The notes under the pieces are model-generated. The model worked only from the letters and a program-made list of their open reading frames with translations. It had not been told where the DNA came from and searched no databases. A program made the position numbers and the translations under genes. A stretch of DNA of 6,314 bases from Bacteroidales bacterium (GTDB taxonomy: Bacteria > Bacteroidota > Bacteroidia > Bacteroidales > UBA4181), in assembly GCA_031260845.1 (NCBI GenBank), contig JAISKR010000016.1, positions 1 to 6,314 on the forward strand. Direction: 5' to 3'. Shown here one piece after another: positions 1 to 5,713 of the stretch (position 1 is the stretch's first letter; each line of letters opens with the position of its first letter).

Positions 1-87
1 AACGTGAAAATCAGCAAACTTTGGTTCAATACAGAACGTATATTCATCGAAACCACAACAAAAAGGAAGAAGATTAAATATCGTTGA
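1..87 (+). CDS. 3' end or remnant of a gene resembling the DUF2442 N-terminus
   Basis: Frame 1 is open from the window edge to a TGA at 85-87 and encodes 28 residues. The first part, KISKLWFNTERIFIET, resembles from memory the conserved N-terminus of DUF2442 proteins, small proteins of about 70-90 residues that usually begin M-K-I-x-x-(L/I)-W-F-(D/N) and continue to a Trp-Gln-Ser-Leu region. Here the similarity stops after about 17 residues; a basic tail (KRKKIKYR) and a stop follow, and the rest of the family is absent. It may be a truncated or frameshifted DUF2442 gene starting at GTG 4 or just upstream, or the real C-terminus of an unrelated gene. A terminator starts 12 nt after the stop, which supports a transcribed unit ending here. 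Confidence 0.35.
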   Translation, partial: NVKISKLWFNTERIFIETTTKRKKIKYR

Positions 88-99
88 TGGAAAACCTTT

Positions 100-134
100 A
101 AACCTGTTGGGATTTTTTCTTGACAGGTTTTTTT
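100..134 (+). terminator. Rho-independent terminator of the upstream gene
   Basis: An 8 bp perfect stem AAACCTGT (100-107) / ACAGGTTT (123-130) with a 15 nt loop runs directly into a T tract (128-134). It lies just after the stop at 87 and before the leuA promoter, so it should separate the upstream unit from the leuA leader. Confidence 0.7.
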
Positions 135-193
135 AATTATCTCAATAATAATTGTATCTTTCCTATATATTTTTTTCAAAATTTATTCGTCTG

Positions 194-230
194 TGTGTAA
201 ATTCAATTTTTTCATGTACATTTGCAGCAT
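194..230 (+). promoter_or_regulatory. Bacteroidota-type promoter of the leuA leader
   Basis: TACATTTG at 217-224 matches the Bacteroidota -7 consensus TAnnTTTG exactly. The -33 position (about 193-197) holds only TGTGT, a weak match to TTTG. The flanks are very AT-rich. Transcription would begin near 229-231, leaving about 17 nt before the leader-peptide ATG at 247. The attenuator downstream only works if transcription starts here, which supports the call independently. Confidence 0.65.
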
Positions 231-246
231 ATTTTAAAATAGAATA

Positions 247-309
247 ATGAACAACAATTTCATCCTCAATTTTTTGTTGCTATCCCTGATACTTATTAGC
301 AGGAGATAG
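247..309 (+). CDS. Leu/Ile-rich leader peptide of leuA
   Basis: This short frame, ATG to TAG, encodes 20 residues: MNNNFILNFLLLSLILISRR. Nine are Leu or Ile (6 Leu, 3 Ile), mostly packed in residues 10-17. The Leu codons are CTC, TTG, TTG, CTA, CTG and CTT, five of the six synonyms; the Ile codons are ATC, ATA and ATT, all three. It sits between a promoter and an intrinsic terminator, directly before leuA. This is the design of leu/ilv leader peptides, whose translation senses aminoacyl-tRNA and whose product has no function of its own. The stop codon abuts the antiterminator arm (311-319), so a ribosome finishing the peptide would cover that arm. There is no Shine-Dalgarno sequence, as usual in this phylum. 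Seen directly: frame, composition and position. Inferred: the sensing role. Confidence 0.85.
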   Translation: MNNNFILNFLLLSLILISRR

Positions 310-345
310 AGGATGGTTTGTATTGAATAAAACCTAAAACCATCC
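261..345 (+). promoter_or_regulatory. Alternative leader pairings: segments 1:2 and 2:3 (antiterminator)
   Basis: Segment 2:3 (antiterminator) is GGATGGTTT (311-319) pairing with AAACCATCC (337-345), nine perfect base pairs that use the 5' arm of the terminator and so prevent it forming. Segment 1:2 is CATCCTC (261-267, inside the leader-peptide codons) pairing with GAGGATG (309-315), seven perfect base pairs that take segment 2 away from segment 3. Expected logic: stalling at Leu codons 274-294 covers segment 1 and leaves 2:3 free, so leuA is read; completed translation covers segment 2, so the terminator forms; with no translation, 1:2 forms and the terminator again forms. The pairings are seen in the sequence; the logic is inferred from known leu/his/trp attenuators. 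Confidence 0.8.
280..309 (+). promoter_or_regulatory. Hairpin inside the leader-peptide frame (possible pause hairpin)
   Basis: CTATC (280-284) plus CCTG (285-288) pairs with CAGG (300-303) and GATAG (305-309), giving nine base pairs with one bulged A (304) and an 11 nt loop (289-299). It covers the last Leu/Ile codons and the stop codon of the leader peptide and ends two bases before the antiterminator arm. By analogy with known attenuators it may pause RNA polymerase until a ribosome loads. It would be melted by a ribosome moving through the leader. Confidence 0.55.
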
Positions 346-363
346 CTTGCCGGATGGTTTTTT
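336..363 (+). terminator. Attenuator terminator of leuA (segments 3:4)
   Basis: A 10 bp perfect stem AAAACCATCC (336-345) / GGATGGTTTT (352-361) with loop CTTGCC is followed by a T run ending at 363. The 3' arm GGATGGTTT repeats segment 2 (311-319) exactly, so both compete for the same 5' arm. The terminator lies only 14 nt upstream of the leuA start codon and downstream of the leader promoter, so it controls read-through into leuA rather than ending an upstream gene. Confidence 0.88.
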
Positions 364-377
364 AATTTGTATAGAAC

Positions 378-1877
378 ATGAGTGAAAAATTGTATGTATT
401 CGACACCACCCTTCGCGATGGTGAACAAGTTCCGGGGTGTCAACTGAATACCTTGGAGAAAATAGAAGTTGCCAAAGCGCTTGACGAACTGGGCGTGGAT
501 ATTCTGGAAGTCGGTTTTCCCATTTCCAGTCCGGGCGATTTCAATTCGATTGTTGAAATATCCAAAACCATTGTCCGCCCGACATTGTGTGCGCTGACAC
601 GTGCTGTGGAAAAGGACATTGAAGTGGCAGCCGATGCGCTGCATTACGCCAAGAACAAGCGGATTCACACAGGTATAGGCACTTCGTGGTATCACATTAC
701 GCACAAGTTCAAATCCACTCAGGATGAAATCCTGCAACGGGCGGCAGATTGCGTGAAATATGCCAAGAAATTCGTGGAAGACGTGGAATTTTACGCCGAA
801 GATGCAGGGCGCACCGAAATCGACTATTTGGCAAAGGTGATTGAGGCGGTGATAGCGGCAGGCGCAACGGTAGTGAACATTCCCGACACCACCGGCTACT
901 GTACGCCCGACGAATACGGCGCCAAGATACGTTTTCTGAAAGAGAACGTAAAGAATATTGAGAAAGCCGTTATTGCCACCCACTGCCACAACGATTTGGG
1001 CATGGCAACCGCCAATACCGTTTCAGGCGTGCTCAACGGAGCGCGGCAGGTAGAAGTAACCATCAACGGAATAGGCGAAAGGGCAGGCAATACAGCGCTT
1101 GAAGAGGTAGTGATGACGACTAAATGCCGCAAAGACATTCCGGTGCATACCGACATCAACACGCACAATATTTACCGTACATCCCGTTTGGTTTCCACCT
1201 TGATGCGGATGCCCATACAGCCCAACAAGGCGATAGTAGGGCGCAACGCCTTTGCCCATTCTTCGGGCATTCATCAGGACGGCGTACTGAAAAACCGCGA
1301 AAGTTACGAAATCATCGACCCCGCCGACGTGGGCATCAACGATTCGTCTATCGTGCTGACCGCCCGCAGCGGACGCCATGCCCTGCAACATCATCTGGAA
1401 CGCTTGGGTTACACCCACCTGACGCCCGAACAGTTGGACGACGCCTATCAAAAATTTCTGAAACTTGCCGACCGCAAAAAAGACATTACCGACGACGACC
1501 TTCGCGTCATTGTGGGCGTAGGGCAGACAGAGGCGCAACGGAGGCTCAAACTGAAATATCTGCAAGTGGTCTGCGGCAAGTCGAGCATCCCGATGGCGAC
1601 CGTGCAACTCAACATTGACGGCGAAATATGCTCGGCAACTGCTTCCGGCACCGGTCCCGTGGACGCATCCTTCAACGCTATCAAGCAACTCATTCACCGC
1701 AAGGTGACGCTTGAAGAATATCTCGTGCAGGTCATCACGCGCGGCAGCAACGACATAGGCAAGGTTCATATCCAAATTGAAAACAAAGGCAATATTTATT
1801 ACGGATTTTCGGCGAATACCGACGTGGTAACTGCTTCTGCGGAAGCGTTTATTGACGCGCTTTCCAAAATTGTGTAG
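378..1877 (+). CDS. leuA: 2-isopropylmalate synthase
   Basis: LeuA condenses acetyl-CoA with 2-oxoisovalerate to give (2S)-2-isopropylmalate, the first committed step of leucine synthesis, in the cytosol. The 499 residues align with E. coli-type LeuA (about 520) from end to end. The N-terminal TIM barrel has [10 protein letters not shown] (8-17, metal ligand Asp14), [11 protein letters not shown] (136-146), NIPDTTGY (167-174), THCHNDLG (201-208, metal ligands His202 and His204) and NGIGERAGN (230-238, Asn238). The linker carries [16 protein letters not shown] (291-306). The C-terminal regulatory domain, from about 392, contains GTGPVDA (424-430), where leucine feedback inhibition acts in the family. 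The ATG at 378 gives the expected N-terminus and has no Shine-Dalgarno sequence. Expression is probably set by the leader attenuator at 247-363. No leuB, leuC or leuD follows in this window. Citramalate synthase is a relative, but end-to-end similarity favours LeuA. Confidence 0.95.
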   Translation: MSEKLYVFDTTLRDGEQVPGCQLNTLEKIEVAKALDELGVDILEVGFPISSPGDFNSIVEISKTIVRPTLCALTRAVEKDIEVAADALHYAKNKRIHTGIGTSWYHITHKFKSTQDEILQRAADCVKYAKKFVEDVEFYAEDAGRTEIDYLAKVIEAVIAAGATVVNIPDTTGYCTPDEYGAKIRFLKENVKNIEKAVIATHCHNDLGMATANTVSGVLNGARQVEVTINGIGERAGNTALEEVVMTTKCRKDIPVHTDINTHNIYRTSRLVSTLMRMPIQPNKAIVGRNAFAHSSGIHQDGVLKNRESYEIIDPADVGINDSSIVLTARSGRHALQHHLERLGYTHLTPEQLDDAYQKFLKLADRKKDITDDDLRVIVGVGQTEAQRRLKLKYLQVVCGKSSIPMATVQLNIDGEICSATASGTGPVDASFNAIKQLIHRKVTLEEYLVQVITRGSNDIGKVHIQIENKGNIYYGFSANTDVVTASAEAFIDALSKIV

Positions 1878-1942
1878 CCCAAAAGCAGATAAACCGACGC
1901 AACGTTTTCATTTTTTTTCATCTATTAAGAAACAAATCTTAT

Positions 1943-2440
1943 ATGCAGATGAAAAAAATATTTTTGCTGTCGGTGGTTGTCGTCATTGCGATAACCGCTT
2001 TCACCTCTGACAATTGGTATTACCACAAGTCAGGGGATTACCGCCCGCTATTTATCAGCCGCGTCGAGTTGGATAATTCGGTAAGGTACATATCGGAAAA
2101 GCGCGACGTGAAAAACACCGGTAAAATCTATTACCGGAAGCCTTACCTTTACATGAACGAGCGTTACAAAGGCGTACACGTTATCAACCTCGGCAATCCG
2201 GCGAACCCCGTCAAAGAGGGCTTTATCCTTGCGCCCGGCTGCATTGATATGGCGGTGAAGGGCAATATCCTATATATCGACAATGCTGTGGATTTGGTCA
2301 GTTTCGATTTGGACACAAAGCAGGTGACCAAGCGCATCCAAAATGTCTTTCCCGAGCCGGCTGCACCCGGAAATTCTTACAGTTATTACAACGGCAATCG
2401 CCCCGAAGGCTATATTTTGGTTGAATGGAGAAAAAATTAA
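1943..2440 (+). CDS. Envelope protein with one LVIVD-type repeat, first gene of the cassette
   Basis: A 165-residue exported protein of unknown function. A basic MKK start and a hydrophobic stretch (residues 6-20) form a signal peptide or membrane anchor. No cysteine follows it, so it is not an evident lipoprotein. Residues 75-94 (YKGVHVINLGNPANPVKEGF) match an LVIVD-type repeat, the G-(I/V)-x-(I/V)-(I/V)-(N/D)-x-x-(N/D)-P-x-x-P beta-propeller blade; a degenerate second blade covers about 100-130 (CIDMAVKGNILYIDNAVDLVSF). The end, PEGYILVEWRKN, looks like a real C-terminus, and the next gene has its own signal peptide, so I do not read the pair as one frameshifted gene. I recall similar short proteins beside LVIVD lipoproteins in Bacteroidales, which is memory and not a search. 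The start could equally be ATG 1949. It lies 65 nt after leuA with no clear terminator between. Confidence 0.85.
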   Translation: MQMKKIFLLSVVVVIAITAFTSDNWYYHKSGDYRPLFISRVELDNSVRYISEKRDVKNTGKIYYRKPYLYMNERYKGVHVINLGNPANPVKEGFILAPGCIDMAVKGNILYIDNAVDLVSFDLDTKQVTKRIQNVFPEPAAPGNSYSYYNGNRPEGYILVEWRKN

Positions 2441-2451
2441 ATTTTACGGAT

Positions 2452-3267
2452 ATGAAAAAGAGAATAAACATAGCGATAATTTTTCTATTACTTGCCCCGG
2501 TCCTGCTTTTTGTTCCATGTAAAGAAGATGGCGGCGGCAGTTCTAATGATGGCGGCAGTTCCGATGGGAAAGGCGGCTCGATGGCGCGTTTTGCCATCAC
2601 GGGCGATATGCTCTACACCATTTCGGGCAATCAATTGAAGCAATTCAACATTTCCGACCCTGCCAATCCCAAGTACAGCGAAGCACGCGACACACAGGTG
2701 GGCAACAACATCGAAACCGTCTTTCCGGTGGACACCGTGCTGTATATCGGCTCGCAGGACGGTATGTACATCTATGACATCAAAGACCCGCGATTTCCCG
2801 ACTTTTTATCGAACGCAAAGCATATCCGCAGTTGCGACCCTGTGGTGGTAGAGGGAAATTACGCCTACATCACCCTGAACACCAATTATAGCGTGTGCGG
2901 CGCCAGCCCCAACAATGTGCTGATAGTCTATGACGTACATGACCAGCGCAATCCTGTAAAGTTGAAGGAACAAGCGCTATCGGGTCCGCAAGGTTTGGGC
3001 GCCGACGGCGATTTGCTTTTTGTGTGCGACAAAGGCTTGAAGATTTTTGATATTTCCAATCCCGAACAGCCGGAAACCATCAAACAAATCGGCGATTTGG
3101 CGGATATTGAGGAAGCGGAGTACATCCGTTCCGCCTACGACGTCATTCCCGTTGACGGTTTACTGATGATGGTGGCAAACGAAGGATTTTTCCTGTTCGA
3201 TTATTCGACTTTTTCCGCTTCGGGAAATCTGACCTATCTCAGTAAAATTGAAAAACTAACCGAATAA
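2452..3267 (+). CDS. LVIVD-repeat lipoprotein, probably surface exposed
   Basis: A 271-residue beta-propeller-like lipoprotein. The signal peptide MKKRINIAIIFLLLAPVLLFVP ends at Cys23; the lipobox (L-F-V-P-C) is loose. Cys23 is followed by Lys-Glu-Asp, fitting the Bacteroidota lipoprotein export signal (K then two acidic residues) that sends lipoproteins to the outside of the outer membrane. A low-complexity Gly/Ser/Asp linker (27-43) follows. LVIVD-type blades are visible at 61-74 (QLKQFNISDPANPK), 104-117 (GMYIYDIKDPRFPD), 155-170 (NVLIVYDVHDQRNPVK) and 195-209 (GLKIFDISNPEQPET), with a degenerate one near 240-252. The family is usually read as a protein- or ligand-binding propeller; no enzymatic residues are evident. 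I chose ATG 2452, 11 nt after the previous stop, because it gives a clean signal peptide. ATG 2425 would add nine residues and overlap the previous gene. Confidence 0.88.
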   Translation: MKKRINIAIIFLLLAPVLLFVPCKEDGGGSSNDGGSSDGKGGSMARFAITGDMLYTISGNQLKQFNISDPANPKYSEARDTQVGNNIETVFPVDTVLYIGSQDGMYIYDIKDPRFPDFLSNAKHIRSCDPVVVEGNYAYITLNTNYSVCGASPNNVLIVYDVHDQRNPVKLKEQALSGPQGLGADGDLLFVCDKGLKIFDISNPEQPETIKQIGDLADIEEAEYIRSAYDVIPVDGLLMMVANEGFFLFDYSTFSASGNLTYLSKIEKLTE

Positions 3268-3275
3268 AACTTCTG

Positions 3276-3989
3276 ATGATGAAAATTTTAGCAACAATTC
3301 CCCTCATCTGTTTGCTCTCGGCAAATCTGCCGGCTCAAACTTCCGAACCCGCCGACGTGAAAGATTACAGTTGGTATAAGGACAAGGATAAGAATCATCA
3401 TGGGCGTTTCACCTTTACAGTTCACCCTTCTCAGTTGGTCACTCACCAGAATTTCCGTATTGACGCCGAAATGCGTCCGGGAAAGTCCCGGAGTTGGCTG
3501 CAATTTGGACTTAATTTTCCGCTTGCCGCCAAAGTAATGTGGGAAGAAGAAGGCCTCTTTTATCCGTATGATATTGATATGTATGATGCTTCTCTGAAAG
3601 GCGGTGTCGGTTTGAATTTCAATTACAAATATTTTTTTCATCGCTATTTGTATGTGGCAGGCGGACCATCGTGGCAGTATTGCAATATTGAATATAGCCG
3701 CTATGGGTGGATACCTTTTGTGGAAGACGGCATAGTGTATAATGAGTACGGGAAAGGTAATTATAGGCAGAAAATCAACAATTTAGGATTGAATGCAATG
3801 GGCGGATTTCAGAAAATTTCGCGCCATAACTTCCTTGTTGACGTCTATATGGGCGTTGCCGCTCAGAAAGCCTTTTATGCCGACCCCGATGCGGACAAAT
3901 TCAATTCGACCATGTATTCCCGCGGTTACACCGGTTGCGTTTTCCTAATAGGCGTCAGGATAGGGTTTGCCGGAAAACCGAGATATTAA
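3276..3989 (+). CDS. Small outer-membrane beta-barrel protein, third gene of the cassette
   Basis: A 237-residue probable outer-membrane protein of unknown function. The signal peptide covers residues 1-21, with likely cleavage after LPAQ. A charged stretch (23-43, including KDKDKNHH) comes next, then a series of amphipathic, aromatic-rich segments that read as about eight beta strands, near 44-55, 60-68, 73-84, 106-121, 124-140, 165-180, 185-200 and 217-233. The last strand (FLIGVRIGFAGKP) has the alternating hydrophobic pattern of a closing barrel strand. Length and strand count suit an eight-stranded OmpA/OmpX-size barrel. It starts 8 nt after the LVIVD lipoprotein, so the two are surely co-transcribed; it could be a membrane partner of that lipoprotein, which is inference. 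ATG 3279 is an equally good start. I do not recognise a named family. Confidence 0.82.
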   Translation: MMKILATIPLICLLSANLPAQTSEPADVKDYSWYKDKDKNHHGRFTFTVHPSQLVTHQNFRIDAEMRPGKSRSWLQFGLNFPLAAKVMWEEEGLFYPYDIDMYDASLKGGVGLNFNYKYFFHRYLYVAGGPSWQYCNIEYSRYGWIPFVEDGIVYNEYGKGNYRQKINNLGLNAMGGFQKISRHNFLVDVYMGVAAQKAFYADPDADKFNSTMYSRGYTGCVFLIGVRIGFAGKPRY

Positions 3990-4021
3990 CTTACGAAATT
4001 TTCGTAAGTTCAAGAATTTTT
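3988..4021 (+). terminator. Hairpin terminator over the stop codon of the barrel gene
   Basis: AACTTACGAA (3988-3997) pairs perfectly with TTCGTAAGTT (4001-4010) around a 3 nt loop. The stem begins inside the TAA stop codon (3987-3989). The T run (TTTTT, 4017-4021) follows after six bases, so termination may be only moderately efficient. The near-perfect palindrome could also act in the other direction, or protect the 3' end of the messenger. Confidence 0.6.
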
Positions 4022-4244
4022 GTAACCATTCGTCCGTTTTCCTTTTATCGTAAAAATTAATAATTAACCATTGATAACGTGAGTTCAATTAGTAAATGCG
4101 AATTTATCTTAAAAGATGCTGATACTGATGCCATGTTGAAATCGGGCAATAACTTTTAGCGTAGCATTTAGAACTTGAATCTGCCCTGCCTCTGCTTAAT
4201 AAGATAAAATTTTGCAATATCTTTTTTTTTATGTAAAATTGCAT
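4011..4244. other. Non-coding gap with possible gene debris
   Basis: The gap between the barrel gene (ends 3989) and the next start (4297) is about 300 nt and AT-rich. I see no RNA gene. A GTG-started frame (4079-4159) encodes 26 residues including SKCEFILKDADTDAMLKSG, whose composition is protein-like. Beyond its stop, another frame (4165-4236) reads LELESALPLLNKIKF, also protein-like. Together they might be a decayed, frameshifted small gene; I recognise no family and the evidence is thin. A T-rich run lies at 4222-4230. Confidence 0.25.
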
Positions 4245-4252
4245 TTATTTTG
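4245..4252 (+). promoter_or_regulatory. Possible -7 element for the small acidic gene and HhH gene
   Basis: TTATTTTG resembles the Bacteroidota -7 consensus TAnnTTTG but is one base short between TA and TTTG. The -33 region has only a T run (4222-4230). Transcription would start near 4258, about 40 nt before ATG 4297. A promoter is expected here because a hairpin closes the previous unit at 3988-4021. Confidence 0.3.
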
Positions 4253-4296
4253 CGACAAATTTTAATCACTCATCTGTCATCAAATTAGTGAAAGTA

Positions 4297-4620
4297 ATGG
4301 AACAAAAAAAGCGATTAGTTGTAAGTTATAAAAATTGTTCGAACGAGGTATTGCAGGCTATCAAAGAAAAGTATCCGTTAGGATATGGGGATGCTATCAT
4401 GAAGATAGAGAAGCCTAACGGGGATTTTTTTTACGCCATCACCGTCGATTTGGAAGATGTCAGTTATTTAGTCAAAGTGGATGTAAAGATAGACCACCTG
4501 ACCGAGGAGGAGTTCGATAAGCAATTCGGCTCAAACAACGAGGATGCTGACACGTCGTCGGAAGGCAAAAGCGAAGAAAGCACAGACAATATTGCGGCGA
4601 CGGACAGTTACGACGAATAA
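4297..4620 (+). CDS. Small conserved protein with an acidic tail
   Basis: A 107-residue cytosolic protein with no signal peptide or membrane segment and no function that I can name. Residues 1-66 form a folded-looking part: KKRLVVSYKN, a helix with EVLQAIKEKYP, then alternating strands around KPNGDFFYAITVDLEDVSYLVKVDVKI (39-65). Residues 69-107 are a low-complexity tail with 14 Asp/Glu and only two Lys, probably disordered. I recall similar Bacteroidales hypothetical proteins with this core and an acidic tail. It lies 6 nt before the HhH gene, so the two are probably co-transcribed. An acidic tail beside a DNA-binding protein could mean interaction with it or DNA mimicry, which is speculation. 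ATG 4297 is preferred to the in-frame GTG 4288 because it is the only ATG and gives MEQKKRLVVSY. Confidence 0.8.
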   Translation: MEQKKRLVVSYKNCSNEVLQAIKEKYPLGYGDAIMKIEKPNGDFFYAITVDLEDVSYLVKVDVKIDHLTEEEFDKQFGSNNEDADTSSEGKSEESTDNIAATDSYDE

Positions 4621-4626
4621 ATCATA

Positions 4627-5547
4627 ATGTCGTGGAAAAATAACCTGAGGCAGTATTTCAGTTTCTCGCATTCGGAAAGATACGGGATTATGGTGTTGTG
4701 CGGGCTTATTTTGCTTGCATTTGTTGTTAAACTGTGCCTTCCGGAATGGTTGACCGAACAAAAAATCGATGATAAGGGCTATGATGAAGCGCTGACCTTA
4801 TTTCGACCATCCGGAGAGCCTGATTTTAACACAGCAGAAGTAACTTCTACCGGAGAACCTGTCAACGGGCGGGCTTATTTTTACTTCGACCCCAACCATA
4901 CCAGCGACCAAGAATGGCAAAAACTCGGCTTGAACGAACGCCAGATACGCAACATACGCAATTATCAGGCAAAAGGAGGGACATTCCGCAAAAAGGAGGA
5001 TTTGAAGAAGTTATATACCGTTCCTGTCACCTTGTATGAGTCAGTTGCGCCCTATATCAGGTTTGCAACAGAACAGGCACGTACAGCGTCCGTAAAACAG
5101 GCTATTGAGCCGCGGTCAGACGTCAGACACAGTGAAACAGCCACGCCTGTCGTCATAGAATTAAACTCTGCCGACAGCGCTTTGCTGACACAATTGAGAG
5201 GCGTCGGACCCGTTTTTGCATCACGCATTGTCAAATATCGAAATCGCGTAGGTGGCTTCGCGAATGTTGAACAATTAAACGAGGTTTATGGTATAGACTC
5301 GGCATTAGTGGCACAACTGACGCCGCAATTAATGGCAGACAGCGGATTAATTCGCAAAATACCCGTCAACAAGGCTGTGTTCAAGGATTTAGTCAGCCAT
5401 CCATACCTGAACGAGCAACAGGCACGCGGTATTTTATATTATCGGAAGATTCAAACCGGCATCAAATCGGTGGATGAATTAGTGAAAAACAATATCCTGA
5501 CGCAGAAAGACGCCCAAAAAATAGCGCCCTATCTGTCGTTTGAATAA
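4627..5547 (+). CDS. Membrane-anchored helix-hairpin-helix protein, ComEA-like
   Basis: A 306-residue protein with a single N-terminal membrane segment (about residues 19-38) after a short, mildly basic cytosolic stretch, so the rest should be periplasmic. Three helix-hairpin-helix-type regions follow. The first, near 88-145, has LGLNERQIRNIRNYQAKGGTF. The second, near 177-235, is the clearest: IELNSADSALLTQLRGVGPV then FASRIVKYRNRVGGF, the ComEA signature. The third, near 250-305, is degenerate (LNEQQARGILYYRKIQTGIKS). ComEA-type proteins bind double-stranded DNA without sequence preference at the cell surface during uptake; in Bacteroidota such proteins are widespread and mostly uncharacterised, so a role in DNA uptake or envelope-side DNA handling is inferred from the family. 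The gene starts 6 nt after the acidic small protein. No competence genes are visible in the window. Confidence 0.88.
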   Translation: MSWKNNLRQYFSFSHSERYGIMVLCGLILLAFVVKLCLPEWLTEQKIDDKGYDEALTLFRPSGEPDFNTAEVTSTGEPVNGRAYFYFDPNHTSDQEWQKLGLNERQIRNIRNYQAKGGTFRKKEDLKKLYTVPVTLYESVAPYIRFATEQARTASVKQAIEPRSDVRHSETATPVVIELNSADSALLTQLRGVGPVFASRIVKYRNRVGGFANVEQLNEVYGIDSALVAQLTPQLMADSGLIRKIPVNKAVFKDLVSHPYLNEQQARGILYYRKIQTGIKSVDELVKNNILTQKDAQKIAPYLSFE

Positions 5548-5550
5548 AAT

Positions 5551-5632
5551 TATAGGTTATATGTGGTTATAAGTTGTTATAGATGGTTATAAATTGTGAT
5601 ACAATAGTGATTCATAGTGATACAATGGTGAT
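5551..5632. repeat. Degenerate tandem array of eight 10-11 bp units
   Basis: Starting three bases after the HhH stop codon, the sequence splits into TATAGGTTAT, ATGTGGTTAT, AAGTTGTTAT, AGATGGTTAT, AAATTGTGAT, ACAATAGTGAT, TCATAGTGAT and ACAATGGTGAT. The core drifts from GGTTAT to GTGAT along the array. Period 10-11 equals one turn of DNA, so equivalent bases would face the same side of the helix. It is non-coding in every frame and holds no clear terminator or promoter. It might be a protein-binding or curved region, or just an old microsatellite. Confidence 0.7.
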
Positions 5633-5678
5633 AAAGTCTTTAAATCTTATGAAAACGTGGTTCAGAGGTTGTATTTCA

Positions 5679-5695
5679 TTGTCAACTGTCAATTA
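5679..5695. repeat. 17 bp direct repeat, copy 1
   Basis: TTGTCAACTGTCAATTA, identical to 5714-5730 and with a start-to-start distance of 35. Internally it holds GTCAA twice, seven bases apart. A small hairpin ACGG-AAA-CCGT (5695-5705) separates the copies, and CAACT (5683-5687) can pair with AGTTG (5712-5716) outside it. Confidence 0.8.
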
Positions 5696-5713
5696 CGGAA
5701 ACCGTGAGAAAAG

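Noticed and set aside
234..989. Minus-strand frame of 251 codons across the leader and 5' leuA
   Set aside because: It runs through the attenuator and the leuA catalytic motifs on the opposite strand and looks like a shadow rather than a protein.
1124..1618. Plus-strand frame of 164 codons overlapping leuA
   Set aside because: It is rich in Arg, His and Pro, as expected of an off-frame reading of a coding region, and has no start signal of its own.
1023..1775. Long minus-strand frame (250 codons) inside leuA
   Set aside because: It is a shadow of leuA codon bias; the + strand frame has all LeuA motifs and the antisense protein shows no recognisable domain.
1943..3267. One LVIVD gene broken by a frameshift or stop
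   Set aside because: The second part has its own start and lipoprotein signal peptide, and the first ends in a plausible C-terminus, so two genes is the simpler reading.
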